A stretch of DNA of 64,000 bases, from NCBI GenBank assembly GCA_963750065.1, contig CAVVPK010000019.1, positions 310,001 to 374,000 of the forward strand, read 5' to 3'. The notes under the pieces are model-generated. The model had not been told where the DNA came from and made no database searches. It was given only the letters and a program-made list of their open reading frames with translations. The translations under genes and the position numbers were made by a program. Origin of the DNA: CAVSRC01 sp963750065. Its GTDB lineage: Bacteria; Pseudomonadota; Alphaproteobacteria; Rhizobiales; Kaistiaceae. This document shows, one piece after another, positions 9,273 to 18,196 of the stretch. Each line of letters opens with the position of its first letter. Within the stretch, counting starts at the first letter, position 1.

Positions 9273-12200
9273 TCACTCGTCCTCCATCGCGATCAGGGAG
9301 GCGTTGCCGCCGGCCGCGGCGGTGTTGACCGAAACCACCTGTTCCAGGGCGAAGCGACTGAGATAGTCCGGCCCGCCCGCCTTGGGACCAGTGCCGGACA
9401 AGCCGGAGCCGCCAAAGGGCTGGGTGCCGACCACGGCGCCGATCATGTTGCGGTTGACGTAGACATTGCCGACCGGCAGCGCGTCGACAATCGTCTCAAC
9501 GGTCTCGTCAATGCGGCTGTGGATGCCAAGCGTCAGGCCGTAGCCGGTAGCGGCGATGGCGGCGACGAGCTTATCCAGCTCGCGCGGCTTCCAGCGCACC
9601 ACATGCAGGACCGGCCCGAACACCTCGCGTGTCAGACGCGCGGGCAAATCCAGCTCGATGATATGCGGCGCGACGAAGGTGCCCTCCCCCGGCACCGTTC
9701 CGGCGTAACGGACGGTGGCGAAGGGCGCAGTGCGCATGGCAGCGATGTGGGTGTCGAGATTGGCCTTGGCCTCGCCGTCGATCACCGGCCCGACATCAGT
9801 CGCAGGCTCCCGCGGATCGCCGAGCTTCAGTTCGCGCGCCGCGCCGACGATCATCTCCAGAACCCGGTCGGCGACGTCGTCCTGCAGGCAGAGCAGGCGC
9901 AGGGCCGAGCAGCGCTGGCCGGCGGAGCGGAAGGCCGAGGTCACGACATCGTCGGCCAGTTGCTCGGGCAGCGCCGTGGCGTCGGCGATCATGGCGTTGA
10001 TGCCGCCGGTCTCGGCAATCAGCGGCACGATCGGGCCTTTCTTGGCGGCCAGCGTCCGGTTGATCGCCCAGGCGACTTCGGTCGAACCGGTGAAGGCAAC
10101 ACCGGCGACGTCGGGATGGGCGACGAGCGCCGCGCCGACCTTGCCGTCACCGGGCGCAAGCTGCGCCGCGGCCAGGGGCACGCCGGCCTTGTGCAGCAGT
10201 TCGAAGGCTAAGGATGCGACGAGCGGCGTCTGTTCGGCCGGCTTGGCGATGACCGCATTGCCGGCGGCGAGTGCCGCCACCGTCTGGCCGAGGAATATGG
10301 CGAGCGGGAAGTTCCACGGCGCGATGCAGACGAAGACGCCGCGCCCGCGGCGGATCAGCCGGTCGCTTTCGCCGGTCGGCCCGGGCATCGTCTCGGGCGC
10401 GAAGAGGCGCCGCGCTTCACTGGCGTAGTAGCGGCAGAAGTCGGCCGCCTCGCGCACTTCGGCGATACCGTCGTTGAGCGTCTTGCCGCCCTCGCGGGCC
10501 ATCAGCGCGACCAGCGCGTCGCGTTCGCCTTCTATCGAGTTCGGCGAGCCGGTCGAGTGCAGCGGCGCGCTCGCTTGCCGGCACCCGCGACCATGCCGCG
10601 AAGCCGGCTTTGGCGGCCGCCATGACCTCATCGATCGATTCAACCGGCAGCTCCACGACATTGCCGACAATGGTCTTTCCATCGACGGGGCTGACGAGCG
10701 GGCGCGCCGTGCCCGCGACCTTGGTGGTCGTCAGCGGGCAGGCTTCGACCAGCGCTGCGCCCGCCTTGGCCATGCCGGAAAGCAAGGCACGCAATTCGGC
10801 CGCGTCGCCAAACTCCAGGCCCAGGGAGTTCCGCCGCGCCGGTGCGTAGAGATCGCGCGGCAGGGCCACGCGGCTATGGCGGACATGGTCGCCGCCCTTG
10901 AGCAGAACTGCCGGCCGCTTGAGCAGGTCCTCCACCGGCACGTCGGTATCTCCGACCACTGAGACGAAGGACGAATTGGCGCCGTTTTCGAGCAGCCGGC
11001 GCACCAGATAGGCGAGCAGTTCGCGGTGGCCGCCGACCGGCGCATAAATGCGGGCTGCGATCGCCGGATCTTCCTTGCGCAGTGCCGTGAACAACGCCTC
11101 GCCCATGCCGTGCAGGCGCTGGAACTCGTAGCCGGACGGACCGCCGGCCATCTCCACGATGGAAGCGACGGTAAGCGCATTGTGACTGGCGAATTGCGGA
11201 TAGATGCGCGGGCGGAGCTTGAGCAGCCGCTGGGCACAGGCGGCATAGGACTGGTCGGTGGCGGGCTTGCGTGTGAACACCGGGTAATCGGCAAGCCCCC
11301 GCTCCTGGGTGCGCTTCACCTCCGTGTCCCAATAGGCACCCTTGACCAGGCGCACCATCAGCCGCCGGTCGAGCGCCGTGGCAATCTCGCCGACCCAGTC
11401 GACCACGGCCGCGGCGCGCTTCTGATAGGCCTGGATCGCCAGGCCGAATCCGTCCCAGCCGCGAAGCGACGGATCGACAAGCACCGCCGCCACCACCTCC
11501 AGCGACAGTTCGAGACGGTCGGCCTCCTCGGCATCGACGGTGAGGTTGAGGTCGTGTTCCTTGGCGGCGCGTGCGAGATCGAGCAGACGCGGCGTCAACT
11601 CCTTCAGCACACGGTCGCGCTTCACCGCCTCGTAGCGCGGGTGGAGCGCCGACAGCTTGACCGAAATGCCCGGCCGGTCGGGCAGAGCGCCCTTGCCGGC
11701 GGCACGGCCGATGGCGGCGATGGCGCCGGCATAGGCCTCGAAATAGCGCGCGGCGTCGTCGGCCGTGCGCGCGCCCTCGCCGAGCATGTCGTAGGAATGG
11801 CGGAAGCCCTCTCTCTCCATCGCGCGCGCCCGGCCAAGCGCCTCGCCGATGGTCTGGCCGAGCACGAAATGATGGCCGAGGACGCGCATCGCCTGGCGGG
11901 TGGCGGTCCTGACCGCCGGCTTGCCGAGGCGGCTGACGAGCCCCGCGACCAGCCGCTCCGGCGTGTCGCCAGGATAGACGATGCGGCTGGTCAGGCCGAG
12001 CGCCCAGATCGAGGCGGCGACGAACGGCTTTCCACCGCGCCCGCCATGCTGATCCCAGTCGCCGCTGCCGATCTTGTCCTCGATCAGACGGTCCTGGGTG
12101 GCCGCGTCAGGGACGCGCAGCAGCGCCTCCGCCAGCACCATCAGCGCCAGCCCCTCGCGGGTCGAAAGCGCGAATTCGCGCAGGAAATCCTCCAGCTCGC

Positions 12201-12381
12201 CGATGCCCCCGGCGGAATCGCGAATTGCCGTGATCAGGCCGCCCGCAAGCCGGTCGATCCGCCGTTCGGCCGCCTCGTCGAGGTGCGTCTCGGCGATGAA
12301 GGCGCGGATCAGTGCCGCATCGTCGGCCGCGTACGGTTCGGCAAAAGCAGCGATCGCCGCCGTGTCTGCTGCGCTTGTCAT
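9273..12381 (-). pseudogene. putA: bifunctional proline dehydrogenase / glutamate semialdehyde dehydrogenase (one frameshift)
   Basis: PutA oxidises proline to pyrroline-5-carboxylate with FAD, then the semialdehyde to glutamate with NAD. The N-terminal part has the PRODH domain (residues about 180-480, including ISVKLSALHPRYE, VDAEEADRLELS and VKGAYWDTEVKR). The C-terminal part has the aldehyde dehydrogenase domain with IAETGGINAMI and the nucleophile in SAGQRCSALRLL. No ribbon-helix-helix DNA-binding start is seen, so it is a short, non-repressor PutA of about 1035 residues. The frame breaks at about 10536, where one extra base separates LDRLAEL from IEGERDALVALM. ATG at 12381 (MTSAADTAAI) fits. 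Both parts are otherwise perfect. Confidence 0.9.
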
Positions 12382-12534
12382 CGATGGCTCCTTCCTGCCC
12401 CGCAGAAGGATTGCAGGCTTTATGCCAGCGCCACAAGCCTCGGTTTCGCCTGCGACGATTGCCGAAATTGCCGGGATCGAATAATGCGGATTTGGGGGGT
12501 GGCCCGCGGGCACGGTCAAAGGAGCGCCAAAATC

Positions 12535-13002
12535 ATGGGCGGCAGGACAGTCGCATTGCTAGCACTGCTGGGGGTTCTGGCGCTTGCCGCCTGCTCGGAC
12601 AAGGGCCCCTATCTCGACATTTCCGGCGGCGGCTTCGTCTTCAACTATCGCCTGTCGGAGGCCTATGCCGGCATCGTCGCCGCGCCCCTGCGCACGTTGC
12701 CCGAGAACTCTCGTATCGAGGCGACCTTCGAAAATCCGTCCGGCGGGCTACCGATCGTGCTCACCAAAGACGTCACGCCGGGCCGCAAGGTCTATTCCTT
12801 CACCACCGATGCGCTGACCGGCATTAAGGCGAACAAGAACTACAATATCACCGTTCGGCTGAAATCCGCCGACGGCAAAACGATCGAGACGATCGGAAAG
12901 ACAATCCACTCCGACCTCGACCAGTCGGTGCTCGCCGACAAGCCGCTGACCGTCGGCCCCGGCTACACGCCTAACCCGGACCTGAAGCCCAACGGCGGAT
13001 GA
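12535..13002 (+). CDS. exported lipoprotein, function unknown
   Basis: The 155-residue product starts with a lipoprotein signal (VALLALLGVLALAAC, lipobox LAAC near residue 20), so it should be lipid-anchored after export. The mature part is a beta-rich domain (FNYRLSEAYAGIVAAP, SRIEATFENPSGG) that I do not recognise. ATG at 12535 is preceded by AAAGGAG at suitable distance; an earlier in-frame ATG at 12484 lacks a good ribosome site. It diverges from putA and starts a run of four small plus-strand genes. Confidence 0.65.
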   Translation: MGGRTVALLALLGVLALAACSDKGPYLDISGGGFVFNYRLSEAYAGIVAAPLRTLPENSRIEATFENPSGGLPIVLTKDVTPGRKVYSFTTDALTGIKANKNYNITVRLKSADGKTIETIGKTIHSDLDQSVLADKPLTVGPGYTPNPDLKPNGG

Positions 13003-13015
13003 CAGGGAGGGAGAG

Positions 13016-13498
13016 ATGGCTGACACCCATGACGGCGGATGCTCGTGCGGCTGCGTGCGCTTTCGGCTCAAATCGGCGCCGATGTTCGTCCACTGCTGCC
13101 ACTGCCTGGATTGCCAGCGGCAGACCGGCAGCGCCTTTGCCGTCAACGCGCTCACTGAGACCGACCGCATCGAGATATTGACCGGCACGCCGGAACCAGT
13201 GTCGATGCCAACCGACAGCGGCCGGCCGCACGACATCTATCGCTGTCCCGAGTGCAAGGTGGCGGTGTGGAGCGACTACGGCCGCCGGCCCTATCTCCGC
13301 TTCGTGCGCGTCGGTACGCTCGACGAGCCGGCGGCGATCGCGCCGGATGTCCACATCTATACGCGCTCGAAGCAGCCCTGGGTGGCGCTGCCGGCGGACG
13401 TTCCGGCATTCGCCGAGTTCTACGACATGAAGACGCTGTGGCCGGCCGAGGCGCAGGAGCGCCGGCGAGCCGCCTCGGCAGCGGCGCGCGGCGGATAA
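13016..13498 (+). CDS. GFA (CENP-V/GFA domain) family protein
   Basis: The 160-residue product has the zinc-cysteine pattern of the GFA fold: GGCSCGCVRF near residues 8-17, CCHCLDCQRQTGSAFA around 27-42 and CPECK near 76. The family is named after glutathione-dependent formaldehyde-activating enzyme, but most members, including this one, have no tested reaction. It starts 13 bases after the lipoprotein gene, with GGGAGGGAG as ribosome site. Confidence 0.85.
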   Translation: MADTHDGGCSCGCVRFRLKSAPMFVHCCHCLDCQRQTGSAFAVNALTETDRIEILTGTPEPVSMPTDSGRPHDIYRCPECKVAVWSDYGRRPYLRFVRVGTLDEPAAIAPDVHIYTRSKQPWVALPADVPAFAEFYDMKTLWPAEAQERRRAASAAARGG

Positions 13499-13590
13499 TT
13501 CTCGGGTCCCTGTCGAAATCGCCGAAGCCCGCTCGTCGTCCTGTCAGGGGCGCGATAAGTCGCCTGCCGCCGCGATGGAGAACCGCGACA

Positions 13591-13944
13591 ATGCAATACA
13601 TCCTCATGCTTCACGTCGACGAGACCGCCTTCCCGAGGCTCAGCCCGGAGGAACAGCGGCGTGGTCTTGCCGCCTATGCCGCCTATACCGAAGCGTTGAC
13701 CAAGGCCGGCGTGGTGGTCAACTGGAACCGACTGCAGCCGCGCAGCTCCGCCAGGACCGTGCGCGCCGTCGACGGCAAGGCGCAGGTGCTGGACGGGCCC
13801 TTTGCCGAAACCAAGGAGCAGATTGGCGGCTTCTACATCATCGATGTGCCCGATCTGGATGCCGCGCTCGCCTGGGCCGCGCGCTGCCCGGCCACCCGCC
13901 ACGGCGCCGTCGAGGTGCGGCCGTTGTGGAACGAGCAGCCGTGA
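13591..13944 (+). CDS. YciI-like (DGPF domain) protein
   Basis: This 117-residue protein begins MQYILMLHVDE and contains LDGPFAETKEQIGGFYIIDV around residues 64-83, the DGPF/YCII signature. The ferredoxin-like fold is common in small putative enzymes next to sigma factors or oxidoreductases; no reaction is known. It lies 92 bases after the GFA gene and 12 bases before the RibD-like gene, so it probably shares a transcript with the latter. Confidence 0.85.
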   Translation: MQYILMLHVDETAFPRLSPEEQRRGLAAYAAYTEALTKAGVVVNWNRLQPRSSARTVRAVDGKAQVLDGPFAETKEQIGGFYIIDVPDLDAALAWAARCPATRHGAVEVRPLWNEQP

Positions 13945-13956
13945 GCGGAGGCCAAT

Positions 13957-14517
13957 ATGCGTAAGCTGATCGTCTTCAATCACATCTCGCTCGACGGCTA
14001 CATCCAGGACGCCCATGGCGACATGAGCTGGGCCCATGCCGACCCCGATGCCGAGTGGAACGCGTTTGTCGAGGACAACGCCAAGGGCGGCGGCGCCCTC
14101 GTCTTCGGCCGCATCACCTATGAGCTGATGACGCGCTACTGGCCGACGGAGATGGCGAAGCAGAACGACCCGGTCGTCGCCGAGCGCATGAACGCCATGC
14201 CGAAGATCGTCTTCTCGCGGACGCTGAAGTCGGCGACATGGAACAACACAAGGCTGATCGCCGACGACCCGGTCGCCGCGATCGGCCGGCTCAAGCACGA
14301 GGATGGCCCAGACATGGCCATGTTCGGCAGCGGCAGCATCGTCGCGCAACTGGCGCCGGCCGGCCTGATCGACGAGTTCCAGATCGTCGTCAAGCCGCTG
14401 GTCCTGGGCAGCGGCCGGACCATGTTCGAGGGCGTTCCCGCCCCGTTGCGGCTGAAACAGACGAATGTCCGGCGCTTTGCCAACGGCAACGTCGTGCTGT
14501 GGTACGCGCCCGGCTGA
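13957..14517 (+). CDS. dihydrofolate reductase family protein (RibD C-terminal fold)
   Basis: The 186-residue product has the RibD-C/DHFR-like layout: MRKLIVFNHISLDGYIQD at the N-terminus, LVFGRITYELMTRYWP around 48-63, and MAMFGSGSIVAQL near 125-137 as the NADPH-binding turn. YciI proteins and this type often sit together. Substrate unknown. The gene ends 9 bases before a strong terminator shared with the convergent sugar operon. Confidence 0.85.
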   Translation: MRKLIVFNHISLDGYIQDAHGDMSWAHADPDAEWNAFVEDNAKGGGALVFGRITYELMTRYWPTEMAKQNDPVVAERMNAMPKIVFSRTLKSATWNNTRLIADDPVAAIGRLKHEDGPDMAMFGSGSIVAQLAPAGLIDEFQIVVKPLVLGSGRTMFEGVPAPLRLKQTNVRRFANGNVVLWYAPG

Positions 14518-14525
14518 GGCAGACG

Positions 14526-14562
14526 AAAAAGCGCGCCACCCGGGAGGGCGGCGCGCCTAAAA
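14526..14562. terminator. bidirectional terminator
   Basis: GCGCGCC (14531-14537) pairs with GGCGCGC (14550-14556) across a 12-base loop. AAAAA lies on the left and TAAAAT on the right, so a U-rich tail follows on either strand. It lies between the convergent RibD-like gene and the dehydrogenase gene of the xylose block. Confidence 0.7.
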
Positions 14563-14579
14563 TCTGATCGGCGATATGG

Positions 14580-15746
14580 CTAGACCTTCACCCAGCCGCC
14601 ACCCTTGGCGTTCGACTTCAGCGCCGCCTCGATGAACTGCATGCCGGCGAGACCGTCCTCGACCGTCGGGAAGATCACCTCCGGCGCCGGGTCGGCATCG
14701 GTGCGCGCCGCCCGGATGGCGCGGGCGATCTCGGCATAGATGTTGCCGAAGCCTTCCAGATAGCCTTCCGGATGGCCCGATGGCGTGCGCGTCACGCGCG
14801 CCGCATCGGCATTGGCGCCGACGCCGGCTCGGGTGATCAGCCTGGTCGGCTGGCCGAACGGCGTGAACCACAGATAGTTCGGGTCTTCCTGCTTCCACTC
14901 CAGCCCGCCCTTGGAACCGAAGACGCGCAGCGTCAGATTGTTCTCGTTGCCCGGCGCCACCTGGCTTGCCCATAACATGCCTTTGGCGCCGCCCTTCCAG
15001 CGCAACAGGATGTTGTCGTTGTCGTCGAGCTTGCGCCCCTTGACGAAGGTGGTCAGGTCAGCGCACAGCGAGTCGAGCTGCAGGCCGGTGACGAAGCAGG
15101 CGAGATTGTAGGCGTGGGTGGCGATGTCGCCGAGCGCCCCGGCACCGGCCCGCTTGGGGTCGGTGCGCCAGTCGGCCTGCTTCTGGCCGGTGGCCTCCAG
15201 CCGCTCGGTCAGCCAGTCCTGCGCATATTCGGCCTGGACCTGACGGATTTCGCCAAGCTCGCCGGCAGCCACGATGGCGCGCGCCTGCCGGATCATCGGA
15301 TAGCCGGTGTAGTTGTGGGTGAGCGCGAAGATCTTGCCGCTGCGCTTCACCGCCCGCTGAATGTCCTTCGCCTCGGCGACCGACATGGCCAGTGGCTTGT
15401 CGCAGATGACATGGATGCCGGCCTTGAGAAAGGCCTTGATCGGTCCGGCATGCATGTAGTTGGGCGTGACGATCGACACCGCCTCGATGCCGTCCTTGCG
15501 CTTGGCTTCGGCCTTGGCCATCTCCTCGAAATCGCCATAGGCGCGGTCGCGGGCGATGCCGAGTTCGAGTGCCGAATCGAGGGCGCGCCGGTGCTGCGAA
15601 GACAGCGCACCGGCGACGAGTTCGTAATTGTCATCCATGCGCGCGGCAATGCGGTGAACACCGCCGATGAAGGCGCCCTGCCCGCCGCCGACCATGCCCA
15701 ACCGAATGCGCCCGCCCGATTTCGAGTCGCTGCGTCCCTCGACCAT
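14580..15746 (-). CDS. Gfo/Idh/MocA family NAD(P)-dependent oxidoreductase
   Basis: The 388-residue protein has an N-terminal Rossmann start (RLGMVGGGQGAFIGGVHR), the conserved EKP-type lysine motif as VICDKPLAMS around residues 113-122, and the downstream GDIATHAYNL segment that supplies the catalytic histidine. Members oxidise or isomerise sugars and inositols; the exact sugar cannot be read from sequence. It lies 22 bases downstream of a TIM-barrel isomerase and is the last gene of the block with xylA and xylB. Confidence 0.88.
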   Translation of the reverse strand: MVEGRSDSKSGGRIRLGMVGGGQGAFIGGVHRIAARMDDNYELVAGALSSQHRRALDSALELGIARDRAYGDFEEMAKAEAKRKDGIEAVSIVTPNYMHAGPIKAFLKAGIHVICDKPLAMSVAEAKDIQRAVKRSGKIFALTHNYTGYPMIRQARAIVAAGELGEIRQVQAEYAQDWLTERLEATGQKQADWRTDPKRAGAGALGDIATHAYNLACFVTGLQLDSLCADLTTFVKGRKLDDNDNILLRWKGGAKGMLWASQVAPGNENNLTLRVFGSKGGLEWKQEDPNYLWFTPFGQPTRLITRAGVGANADAARVTRTPSGHPEGYLEGFGNIYAEIARAIRAARTDADPAPEVIFPTVEDGLAGMQFIEAALKSNAKGGGWVKV

Positions 15747-15768
15747 GTGAGTGCTTGCCTCCCCGTTC

Positions 15769-16821
15769 CTAGATGCCGAGCATCTTGCGATTGGCCTTCT
15801 GGTCGACGCCGCTGGCGGCGAAGTCGTCGAAGGCCTTCTCGGTCACGCGGATGATGTGGGCCGCGATGAAGGGCGCGCCCTCGGCCGCCCCCTGCTCCGG
15901 GTGCTTCAGGCAGCATTCCCACTCGAGCACCGCCCAGCGGTCGTAGTCGTATTCGGCAAGCTTGGAGAAGATGCCGCCGAAATCGACATGGCCGTCGCCG
16001 AGCGAGCGGAAGCGGCCGGCGCGCTCGACCCAAGGCTGGAAGCCGCCGTAGGCGCCCTGCTTGCCGGTCGGATTAAATTCCGCGTCCTTGACGTGATAGG
16101 CGTAGATGCGCTCGTGGTAGAAATCGATGAACTGGAGATAGTCGAGCTGCTGCAGCACGAAGTGCGAGGGATCGTAGTTGATGCCGCAGCGGGGATGGCC
16201 CTCGACCCGGTCGAGCAGCATCTCGAAAGAGATGCCGTCGTGCAGGTCTTCGCCGGGGTGCAGCTCGAAGGCGACGTCGACGCCGAGGTTGTCGGCATAG
16301 TCGAAGATCGGCCGCCAGCGCTTGGCGAGTTCGTCGAAGGCGGTCTCAACCAGCCCGGCCGGGCGCTGCGGCCACGGATACATGAACGGCCAGACGAAGG
16401 CACCGGAGAAGGTCGGCATCGACGGCAGGCCGAGATTGGCGCAAGCCTTGATCGTCGCCTTCACCTGATCGACCGCCCATTTCTGGCGCTTCTTGGGGTC
16501 GCCGCGCACCTCCGGCGCCGCGAAGCCGTCAAAGGCTGAATCGTAGACCGGGTTCACCGCCACCAGCTGGCCCTGCAGGTGCGAGGCCAGCTCGGTGATC
16601 TCGACGCCGGCATCAGCGCAGACGCCCTTGATCTCATCGCAATAGGCCTTGCTCGAAGCGGCCTTCTTGACGTCGATCAGGCGGCCGTCCCAGCTCGGGA
16701 TCTGGATGCCCTTGTAGCCGAGGCCGGCGGCCCATCTGGCCATGCCCGCGAGGGTGTTGAACGGTGCTTCGTCGCCAGCGAACTGCGCGAGGAAGATCGC
16801 CGGCCCCTTCATTGTTTTCAT
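15769..16821 (-). CDS. sugar phosphate isomerase/epimerase (AP-endonuclease-2 TIM barrel)
   Basis: The 350-residue product is a xylose-isomerase-like TIM barrel with the metal-site glutamates and histidines in FELHPGEDLHD near residue 187 and INYDPSHFVLQ, then YHVKDAEF and LEWECC. It starts MKTMKGPAIFLAQF. The exact substrate is unknown; its coupling to a Gfo/Idh/MocA dehydrogenase is a common pairing in which one enzyme isomerises what the other oxidises. It lies 58 bases downstream of xylA on the same strand. Confidence 0.85.
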   Translation of the reverse strand: MKTMKGPAIFLAQFAGDEAPFNTLAGMARWAAGLGYKGIQIPSWDGRLIDVKKAASSKAYCDEIKGVCADAGVEITELASHLQGQLVAVNPVYDSAFDGFAAPEVRGDPKKRQKWAVDQVKATIKACANLGLPSMPTFSGAFVWPFMYPWPQRPAGLVETAFDELAKRWRPIFDYADNLGVDVAFELHPGEDLHDGISFEMLLDRVEGHPRCGINYDPSHFVLQQLDYLQFIDFYHERIYAYHVKDAEFNPTGKQGAYGGFQPWVERAGRFRSLGDGHVDFGGIFSKLAEYDYDRWAVLEWECCLKHPEQGAAEGAPFIAAHIIRVTEKAFDDFAASGVDQKANRKMLGI

Positions 16822-16879
16822 TTTTCCGTTTCCTCCGCTTGTGGCACGGCCGCGCCGGGCGCGGCCGCGCGCGGCTCCT

Positions 16880-18196
16880 CTAGAGGTAGCTGTTGATCAG
16901 GGACTCGAGGTATTCCTGCTTGCCGCTGACCGGCTGCGGCTCGAGGTCCTTCTTGTGGACATAGTCCGCCAGATCGTCGAGCGAGCGCTTGCCGGCAAGG
17001 ATGGCCCTGCCTTCCTTGCTCTTCCAGCCGGCGTAGCGATCCGCGACGAAGGCGTCGAACTTGCCGTCCTTGATGATCTGCTCGGCAATCAGCAGGCCGT
17101 GGGCGCAGGCATCCATCGAGCCGACATGGGCGATCAGCAGGTCGTCGGGATCGAGCGACTGGCGGCGGATCTTCGAATCGAAGTTGAAGCCGCCGGTGCC
17201 CAGGCCGCCGGCCTTGAGGATGTAATAGCAGGTGAGCACCAGCTCAGACACGTTCATGCCGAACTGGTCGGTGTCCCAGCCGAGCTGGTAGTCGCCGCGA
17301 TTGATGTCGATCGAGCCCAGGATGCCGAGCGCACCGGCGAGCGCCAGCTCGTGCTCGAAGGTGTGGCCGGCGAGAATGGCGTGGTTCTGCTCGATGTTGA
17401 TCTTGACGTCTTTCTCGAGGCCGAACTGCTGCAGCATCCCCCAGATTGAGGCAACGTCGAAGTCGTACTGGTGCTTGGTCGGCTCCTTCGGCTTCGGCTC
17501 GATGAGGATGGTGCCCTTGAAGCCGATCTTGTGCTTGTGCTCGACGACCATGGTCAGGAAGCGGCCAAGCTGGTCGAATTCCTGCTTGAGATTGGTGTTG
17601 AGCAGGGTCTCGTAGCCCTCGCGGCCGCCCCACAGCACGTAGTTGGCGCCGCCCAGCTCGTGGGTCAGCTCGAGCACGTTTTTCACCTGCGCCGCGGCAT
17701 AGGCAAAGATATCCGGATCGGGATTGGTCGCCGCGCCCGCCATGTAGCGGCGATTGGAGAACAAGTTGGCCGTGCCCCACAGGAGCTTGACCTTCGTCTT
17801 CGCCATCTTCTCGGCGAAGATGTCGCCGATGATGCGCACGTTCTTGTTGGATTCGGCCAGCGTCTTGCCTTCCGGCGCGATGTCGCGGTCATGGAAGGCA
17901 AAGAAGGGCACGCCGAGCAGGCGGAACATCTCGAAGGCGACGTCGGCCTTCAGCTTCGCCGCTTCCATCTCGTCCGACATGTGCATCCACGGACGCATGA
18001 ACGTCTCGCCGCCGAACATGTCGCGGCCATCCCAGGCGAAAGAATGCCAGTAGGCGACGGAAAAGCGCAGATGGTCCTCCATGCGCTTGCCCAGCACCTT
18101 CTTGTTGGGGTCGTACCAGTGGTAGGCGAGGCCGTCGCCCGCCTTCCCGCGGGCAAGCTTGATCGGCTTTTCTTGGTTGAAGAAACGGGCACTCAT
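16880..18196 (-). CDS. xylA: xylose isomerase
   Basis: XylA converts D-xylose to D-xylulose with two divalent metals. The 438-residue product has normal length for the group II enzyme. It carries SFAWDGRDMFGGETFMRPW near the N-terminus, NYVLWGGREGYETLLNT around 180-196, the metal-site EPKPKEPTKHQYDFD and NIEQNHAILAGHTFEHE, and DTDQFGMN. ATG at 18196 (MSARFFNQ) is chosen because it forms an ATGA overlap with the xylB stop; the frame is open for 83 codons further but that part only shadows xylB. Translational coupling to xylB is likely. Confidence 0.95.
   Translation of the reverse strand: MSARFFNQEKPIKLARGKAGDGLAYHWYDPNKKVLGKRMEDHLRFSVAYWHSFAWDGRDMFGGETFMRPWMHMSDEMEAAKLKADVAFEMFRLLGVPFFAFHDRDIAPEGKTLAESNKNVRIIGDIFAEKMAKTKVKLLWGTANLFSNRRYMAGAATNPDPDIFAYAAAQVKNVLELTHELGGANYVLWGGREGYETLLNTNLKQEFDQLGRFLTMVVEHKHKIGFKGTILIEPKPKEPTKHQYDFDVASIWGMLQQFGLEKDVKINIEQNHAILAGHTFEHELALAGALGILGSIDINRGDYQLGWDTDQFGMNVSELVLTCYYILKAGGLGTGGFNFDSKIRRQSLDPDDLLIAHVGSMDACAHGLLIAEQIIKDGKFDAFVADRYAGWKSKEGRAILAGKRSLDDLADYVHKKDLEPQPVSGKQEYLESLINSYL

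Noticed and set aside
11026..12534. 500-codon upstream extension of the lipoprotein frame
   Set aside because: It is antisense to putA; the lipoprotein signal and ribosome site mark the real start at 12535.
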